Positions 58,610 to 64,000 of a stretch of 64,000 nt of DNA are shown here, piece by piece. The first letter of the stretch is position 1. Every line of letters begins with the position of its first letter. The DNA comes from Amorphophallus konjac (taxonomy: Eukaryota; Streptophyta; Magnoliopsida; Alismatales; Araceae), in NCBI GenBank assembly GCA_022559845.1, contig CM040126.1:121992886-122056885 (forward strand). The letters run 5' to 3'. The notes under the pieces were generated by a model, which was not told where the DNA came from, made no database searches, and saw only the letters and a list, made by a program, of their open reading frames with translations. A program made the translations under genes and the position numbers.

Positions 58610-59660
58610 TCCTCTTTGGGAGAAGGCCACCTCAACACCCAAGACGGGCGTCTAGCCCTGGGTCTCAGTCCCAGCAACACCCAAGATGGGCGTCTAGCCC
58701 TGGGTCTCAGTCCTAGCAACACCCAACACAGGCGTATAGCCCTGGGTCTCAGCTCCAGCAACACCCAAAACGGGCATCTAGCCCTGGGTCTCAGTTCCAG
58801 CAGCACCCAACACGGGCGTCTAGCCCTGGGTCTTAGTTCTAGTAGCACCCAACACGGGCGTCTAGCCCTGGGTCTCAGCTCCAGCAACACCCAAAACGGG
58901 CGTCTAGCCCTGGGTCTCAGTTCCAGCAACACCCAAGATAGGTGCCTTGCCCTGGGTCTCAACTCCAGCAACACCCATGACGGGCGTTCAGCCCCGAGTC
59001 CCAGATACATCAATACCCGAGACGGGCATCCAGCCCCGGGTCCTAACTACATCAACACCCAAGATGGGCTTTTCACCCTGGGTCTCAGCTACATCAATAC
59101 CCAAGATGGGCGCTCCGCCCGGGGTCCCAGTATTCCCGCATCACCAGCACCCAAGATGAGCATTCAGCCCCGGGTTCCAGCTCCAGCAATACCAAAAAAA
59201 AGGGGGCCATCCAGCTCTAGGCATCAACTCCAGCAACACCCAAGGTGGGCGTCTAGCCCTGGGTCCCAGCTCCAATAACACCCAGGATGGGTCGCCTGCC
59301 CTGGGATCCAGTTCCATCACTACCCAAGACGGGTGTTCAGCCCGGGTCTCAGTCCCACCCACACCCAAGACGGGCGTTCAGCCCGGGTCGTAGTTCCATC
59401 AACACCCATGACGGGCTCCCAACCCTGGGTTCCAGCTTCACCAGCACCCGAGACGGGCCTCCATCCCCGGGTTCCAGTTTCAACAACGCCCAAGACCGAC
59501 ATCCAGTCCTGGGTCCCAGCACCATCAGTATTCAAGACGGGCTTCTAGCTCTGGAACCCAGCGTCGTCAGGCACTCAGTTTGGGTTTCTAGTCCCAGATC
59601 TCAGCTTCATCAGCTCCCAATACAGCCTTTCAGCCTCGGGCACTAGCTTCTCCAACTCCC
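58610..59660. repeat. 42-bp minisatellite of putative internal region
   Basis: About 25 units of CAACACCCAAGACGGGCGTC followed by TAGCCCTGGGTCTCAGTTCCAG and variants, best preserved at 58630-58960 and decaying to the right. Period 42 is a multiple of three, so frames stay open by chance. A GGGC/GCCC inverted pair occurs in each unit. Confidence 0.92.
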
Positions 59661-60801
59661 AGTACAGGCGTCAAGCTCTGGGTCACCATCCCTCTGACAT
59701 CCTCAGTTCACAACATGGGTCACAAACCCCGAGTTTCGATAACAACCCTGATGGACCAAGTGAACCCCAAGTTCTAGGTCGCCATTCTGCCGGCCCCAGC
59801 TCGGGCACTGCACTCCCGAGTTCCAACTACATCGACACTCACCAGAAATGCCATGCTCCAGACAACCCCAGATCGGGTTCGTTCGGTCCACCACATTGGT
59901 GCTGAGTCAACCTCGGCCCTGCAAACAAAAAAAGGGGGCTGCCATAGCGGCTGCAAAAATGGGTGACCCACCGCCGCCACCCCTACCTCTAGAAGACTAG
60001 GTGAGGCTCAAAGAAGCCGATGCACCAATATCACACTAAGGGCAATCACCCCAGTCCAGTATCCAGCCTTCCAAGCCCAAACAATGGGAGCAACTCCAAG
60101 GAGGAGCGGCTGTCCTCCCTCGAATTAATATGGGTCATTAGAAAAAGAGGCCCCAACCCATTTGGAGGTCCTGAGTCAAGAGGTCCCTCCACTCACCAGA
60201 ATGGTACCAGGCTCAAAAGCCAGTAGAGTGAAAGAGGGTGAATCCCGCCAACACCTGCCCAGTAGCTCCAAAGAAACTCCACATGCGTCAGCTAACGACT
60301 CGGTGGAATCCCTGCCAACGCCAACTGGTAACACCGGCGAAGCTCCATCGGGTCCTACACTGGTTGCTACCAGCAAACCCTGGCGGGAAGTCTATCCCTT
60401 CAGTATTTATTATGTCCCAAGGGGTAGCAACACCCAGGGGGACAACCTATCCAAGTGTGGCTTCGGCCATCATGTTCAATAAGGCCGAGCCACCCAGATC
60501 CCAATCAAAGCCCCAACCATCTACAGTAAAGACCAGCCAGTCTCTGGATCCACCCTGAAGTCCCGAGCTACTCGGTCGAGGGTCGATCCACAGTCGCTTC
60601 TACAACAGCAACAAGTCGCCAATGACGCAACCCCCGGGCAACATCCCCCGACAGCAACAAGCTAAGGACGACAGCCGCAAGGCTCGCAGGTACCAAAAAT
60701 AAAAAAAATAAAAAGAAAAGGGGGCTAAAAATAGAGATGCCCCGGCGGACTCAGCCACTCTCTCCATAAGGTGACTGGGGGAAAAAAGGCCGTAAACCTG
60801 A

Positions 60802-60933
60802 CTGAGGTGAAAACCCGTAAGGGCGCCTCAGGCAAAATCGGGTAACCTCTCGGTGTGAAAACCCGTAAGGGCGCACCGAAAAAAGTAAAAGGGGGCCAGC
60901 TCTGGCGAAAACCCGAAAGGGCGGTGGAGCTGG
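60802..60933 (+). ncRNA. Three tandem hairpins with common loop
   Basis: Each hairpin has a stem, an AAAA bulge, CCC/GGG, and a GTAA or GAAA tetraloop. Hairpin 1 is at 60802-60831 (stem CTGAGGTG/CGCCTCAG), hairpin 2 at 60850-60879 (TCGGTGTG/CGCACCGA) and hairpin 3 at 60896-60933 (CCAGCTCTGGCG with CGGTGGAGCTGG, one mismatch). Stems differ in sequence but stay paired; the loop part is constant. It is a likely structured RNA of the element; the strand is inferred from element direction. Confidence 0.6.
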
Positions 60934-60989
60934 TAAAGAGAAAAATAAAATTGTCTCTTCCTCTCTAGGAACAGCCAACCACCTCACCC

Positions 60990-61340
60990 TAAATCCCTGA
61001 CCGGTCCACCACAATAGTGGGTCAGCATACCTTCTTCTGGCTGTCACACCATAACGGCCGGCCTATACCCAGTCTTTGACCAATACACCATCACAGTCGG
61101 TCATCTCCCAGCATCCAGGTCAATACACCATCACGGTCGACCTACCTATTTCCTCCTAGTCTCACACTATCCATGTTTGCCGCTACCCTCTTGACCAATA
61201 TGCTGCCACGGCCGGTCAAGCCTCCACCTGGACCAAAACACATCCACAGTCGGTCAAATACCTGATCTCTAGCCGAAACACCATAATGGTTGGCCTACAC
61301 ATCACCTAGTTCTTGAACGATACACCTTCCTGGTCAGTCA
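60990..61340. repeat. GACC...GGTC degenerate repeats
   Basis: Eight units of about 40-50 bases built on GACCAATACACCATCACAG followed by TCGGTC. The ends GACC and GGTC are complementary. The array runs up to the copia LTR at 61341, which cuts it. Confidence 0.75.
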
Positions 61341-64000
61341 TGTTAGGGTGCTAGGCCCGGATACAGAGGGGGGGTGAATGTATCCCTCTAGAAGATATAG
61401 CCCAAATTAAAAACTCTAAAGCTCAGATATGCGGAATAAAAACTAATGAGCTCTCCAAGATGAAATGATAAGGCAACAAATGAACAAACAGTTGGACTGC
61501 AACAATGCAGCCACCTGATCAACCAGAACCGAAGGCAGAGCTAAATAACCCAAACACACTTGGCAGAATATAATGCTCAAAAATAACTCTCTAGATAATG
61601 CAACTAGCCAAGCATGCACAGCCTGTGAATGGGAGGTAGAAGATATGGAGCTAACGCAAGGCAAACCACTGCACAAATAATTTTTAGGTGGTTCGGTCCT
61701 CTAGACCTACATCCACCCCTCACTCCCAACCGGAGTGAGGCTTCACTAGCCAATGCTAGAACCAAGCAGACTCAGTCTGCAAATAGTTTCTGCCACACAG
61801 CTTGACCAGGGGAACAAACTCCCCTCTTCCTCCCAACCGGAGGGACACCCCAAGTGACTCCCAGCCACTTGGAAACCAGAGACCGAAGTCTCTCTTCCTC
61901 CAGACCAGGAGGGAACCCTAGACTTGCTAGCCACAAGCCCAGAACCGGAGACAAGTCTCCCTTCTCCTGAATCCACAGGAGGAACCCACAAGTAGCTCCC
62001 AGCTACTTGCAACAGGAGATCAGATCTCCCTTCTCTTGACCCACCAGGAGGAACCCGACCTCACTACTGAGAATCGGAAGAACAAGGATAACCAAATGAA
62101 AAAGGAAAAACAAAAACATGAAATGAAGATAACTTCAGCAAACAGAAAGTTGAAAAATGAAATGCACAATGTGGCTCTCAACGGAGCTGACTGGCCTGGA
62201 TCTGATCCACGGTCCAGTAGGAACTTCTTCTGCTACTTCTCTTCTTCTTCTTCTCAACTCACGATCTCTCTTTTTCTTCTCTGCTCTCCTTTTCTCTCTC
62301 ACTGTCTTTCTCTTTTCTTTCAGTCCTCACGAGCTCTCTCTTTCTCTTTTTTTTTCTTCTGCTGCTCTCTTCCTCTTCTCTTTTTCTTCCTCTTTCTGTG
62401 GATCGAAGACTCTCTGCTCTCCAGGCTTCTTCTTCGATGCCTTCATCTGTTGGATGAAGGCTTCCTTTTATAAGCAACAGCCAGCAGGAGGGCAGCACTG
62501 GGCGCGTGTGGCTTCCTCATTTCCCGCCCAGAACTTGTGGCCACGTGTCAGTCTCTCAGCCAGCTTCAGCACACGTGTCACAATCCTGTCTGCCCTTCCA
62601 GCCTCGGATCACGTGCCTCCCATTCACTGAGGAATATTCTTCCTCGGACCACCTTCTTCTTTTTGTTTTTCTTCTTCTCCTGCGAAGAATTAAAATGACT
62701 AAAACTCAGGGCCACAAAAGCTAAAACTGCACGCAGTGTGTAGGAACAACAATAGGTGCACTATACTGAGAACGACACGAGGTACGGAGAAGGAAATAAC
62801 ACGGAGTAAAAACGATAGAAACATGCGATCAAAGGAACCTTGGACGAAGATAGAAAGAAACAACACGAGGACATAAACACAAGAATAACACGAAGACACG
62901 AATACAAAAGCAACACGAAGACACGAATACAAAAACAACACGACATAACAAACAGCAAAGAGAACGGCACGAGGTGAAACGACACTTTACTAAAAAGACT
63001 TGAATACACACGAAAATAACTCGAGTACTAAGTTGCTCGAACGTACGAACGACTCGAAGATGAGGACGACGCGGGCTGACAACAACTCGAAGATGAAAAC
63101 TGAAACCGACACGAAGTGTGGTTACAAAACAAGAAAGACATGAGGTCTAGGAAAAGCAACACGAAGATAGAAATAACAAAGAAACGACTCGAACTAAGGA
63201 CGACATGGAGACAACACAGTCAGACTCGACTTGAGACACTTAAAGCTTGAATTTAGATAAGAATGCACGAAGTAAAATCAACACGAAGACAGAAGACAGA
63301 CACGGCTATCACGACACGTGATGAAGCAGTGAAACCAAGAAAAAAAATGACTCGAGGAACAACAGTAAGTGACACGAAAAACACAAGAGCAAACATAAAG
63401 GATGACTCGAGATGAGCAACTAAATACTGAGGAAATGACACGAGGTTCACAGGAAAATGACTCGAAGTTCATCAGAACAATTCGAGCTGCTTCAGTAAAC
63501 AACACGAAGACAATCAACAAACATAGTTGGAACAACACGACGTACAAAAGGACAACATGAAGTGTAGTAAACACAAACAACACGAAGTATGAAAGGAATA
63601 GTACGGACATACAAGGTACTATCTCATAGCAGTTTTCATGTTAATCATGGAAATTTCAAATGCATAACATTATGCAAGATATCTGATTAAAATGAGAATA
63701 CTTAACATAGTGATGCTCATCATCAAAACACTAGGGAAGTCACAAATAAGAAAGTTGTGAACAACAAGGCATGTTGTACAGACTTCAAACAATATGCATC
63801 AGACAACTGTGTATGGACTTGAAGACCCTTAGCCAATGTATAGACTTCAGGTGGAGACCAATGTGTAGACTTCTCGTGAAACCCCAATGTGCAGACTTGA
63901 CGCTGTACAGGCTTTCCAAAGAGAACGTAACGCTGTACAGACTTGAACTGAAGACCAATGTATGGACTTCAAAATAGATGCTAAGACCAAGAGGAGTGTA
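61341..64000 (-). mobile_element. Copia LTR of the 1861 family, runs off window
   Basis: Starts TGTTAGGGTGC, then AGAGGGGGGGTGAATG. The two-hairpin element is at 61687-61740, the hairpin array at 61810-62060 and TATA (minus) near 62466-62473. ACACGAAGACA repeats lie at 62745-63610 and TGTATGGACTTC / TGTACAGACTTG repeats from 63775. The block order is the same as in 1861-4869. No primer site lies on its left, so it is the 3' LTR of an element extending right, or a solo LTR. Confidence 0.8.

Larger units (their letters stand above)
53515..61340 (+). mobile_element. Probable non-autonomous Tat-like LTR element
   Basis: GC-rich, non-coding; long chance frames arise from repeats. It has two promoter-like points (TATAAAAG 55580-55587 and TATAAAT 57187-57193), each downstream of a hairpin-rich repeat array. 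GTGGCATGCTCGGTGGGAT (57824-57842) resembles the sequence after the LTR in Tat-type elements. The 3' part has a minisatellite, then GAAAACCCGTAAGGGCG hairpins (60802-60933). I infer an LTR upstream of about 57820 and a gene-less internal region after it. Edges and family are tentative. Confidence 0.45.

Noticed and set aside
58616..59278. 220-codon plus-strand frame and its minus-strand mirror
   Set aside because: Period-42 repeat keeps several frames open on both strands at once; not a sign of coding.
62036..62630. Phe/Ser/Leu-rich plus-strand frames with apparent membrane segments
   Set aside because: Translation of CT-rich leader DNA in a copia LTR; the same tract in the sister LTR (2800-3060) is not open in the same way.
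62699..63610. Hydrophobic minus-strand frames resembling membrane proteins
   Set aside because: Repeated CGTGT/CTTCGTG words of the U3 array give Val, Phe, Cys and Leu runs; no conserved frame between the two LTRs.

Overview
This is plant nuclear DNA made almost entirely of nested, decayed LTR retrotransposons. The evidence is initiator-tRNA-Met primer sites, Ty1/copia Gag-Pol of the Sirevirus type, Tekay/Del-type Ty3/gypsy Pol with a C-terminal chromodomain, Tat/Ogre-type gypsy Gag and Pol, a LINE fragment, and intron-bearing plant mobile domain (PMD)-like genes. I see no intact host gene, no rRNA or tRNA gene and no CRISPR. The sequence fits a repeat-rich flowering plant; I cannot name the species or say monocot or eudicot.

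Layout. 1-4869: gag and 5' LTR of a minus-strand copia element, inserted in a LINE (4870-5614). 5615-8144: LTR of a Tekay-type gypsy element, abutting Tat-type gag. That gag is split by a complete 13.2-kb copia element (8343-21564, 5-bp target duplication AGATC), which is itself split by a 2.8-kb solo LTR (13699-16509, target duplication CTGAG). 21565-23937: the rest of the Tat gag, partly duplicated. 23940-28300: non-coding, LTR-like. 28680-34000: two decayed PMD-type genes with introns, in DNA full of short palindromes. 36715-37870: an isolated copia LTR. 39114-47894: a decayed Tekay element on the minus strand with one complete LTR (44757-47894), inserted in the reverse transcriptase of a Tat/Ogre element (47895-51497). 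51498-53514: a copia LTR. 53515-61340: a non-coding, probably non-autonomous Tat-like element full of minisatellites and hairpins. 61341-64000: a copia LTR of the same family as the one at 1861.

How the parts relate. The coding parts are the usual retrotransposon set (Gag, protease, RT, RNase H, integrase, chromodomain), all carrying stops or frameshifts. Many stops are what C-to-T change gives (CAG to TAG, TGG to TAG or TGA), as expected of long-methylated DNA. The copia element at 8343 has lost protease and integrase but keeps an extra ORF in the envelope position.

The least expected signal is non-coding. (i) Three tandem hairpins at 60802-60933 share one loop and GNRA tetraloop but have unrelated, fully paired stems. 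(ii) A two-hairpin leader element occurs in six LTR copies with compensating stem changes. (iii) Nearly every LTR family carries an array of short palindromes upstream of its TATA box; arm sequence is family-specific but the design is shared. One such palindrome family is shared by the Tekay LTR and the unrelated region around the PMD-type genes.
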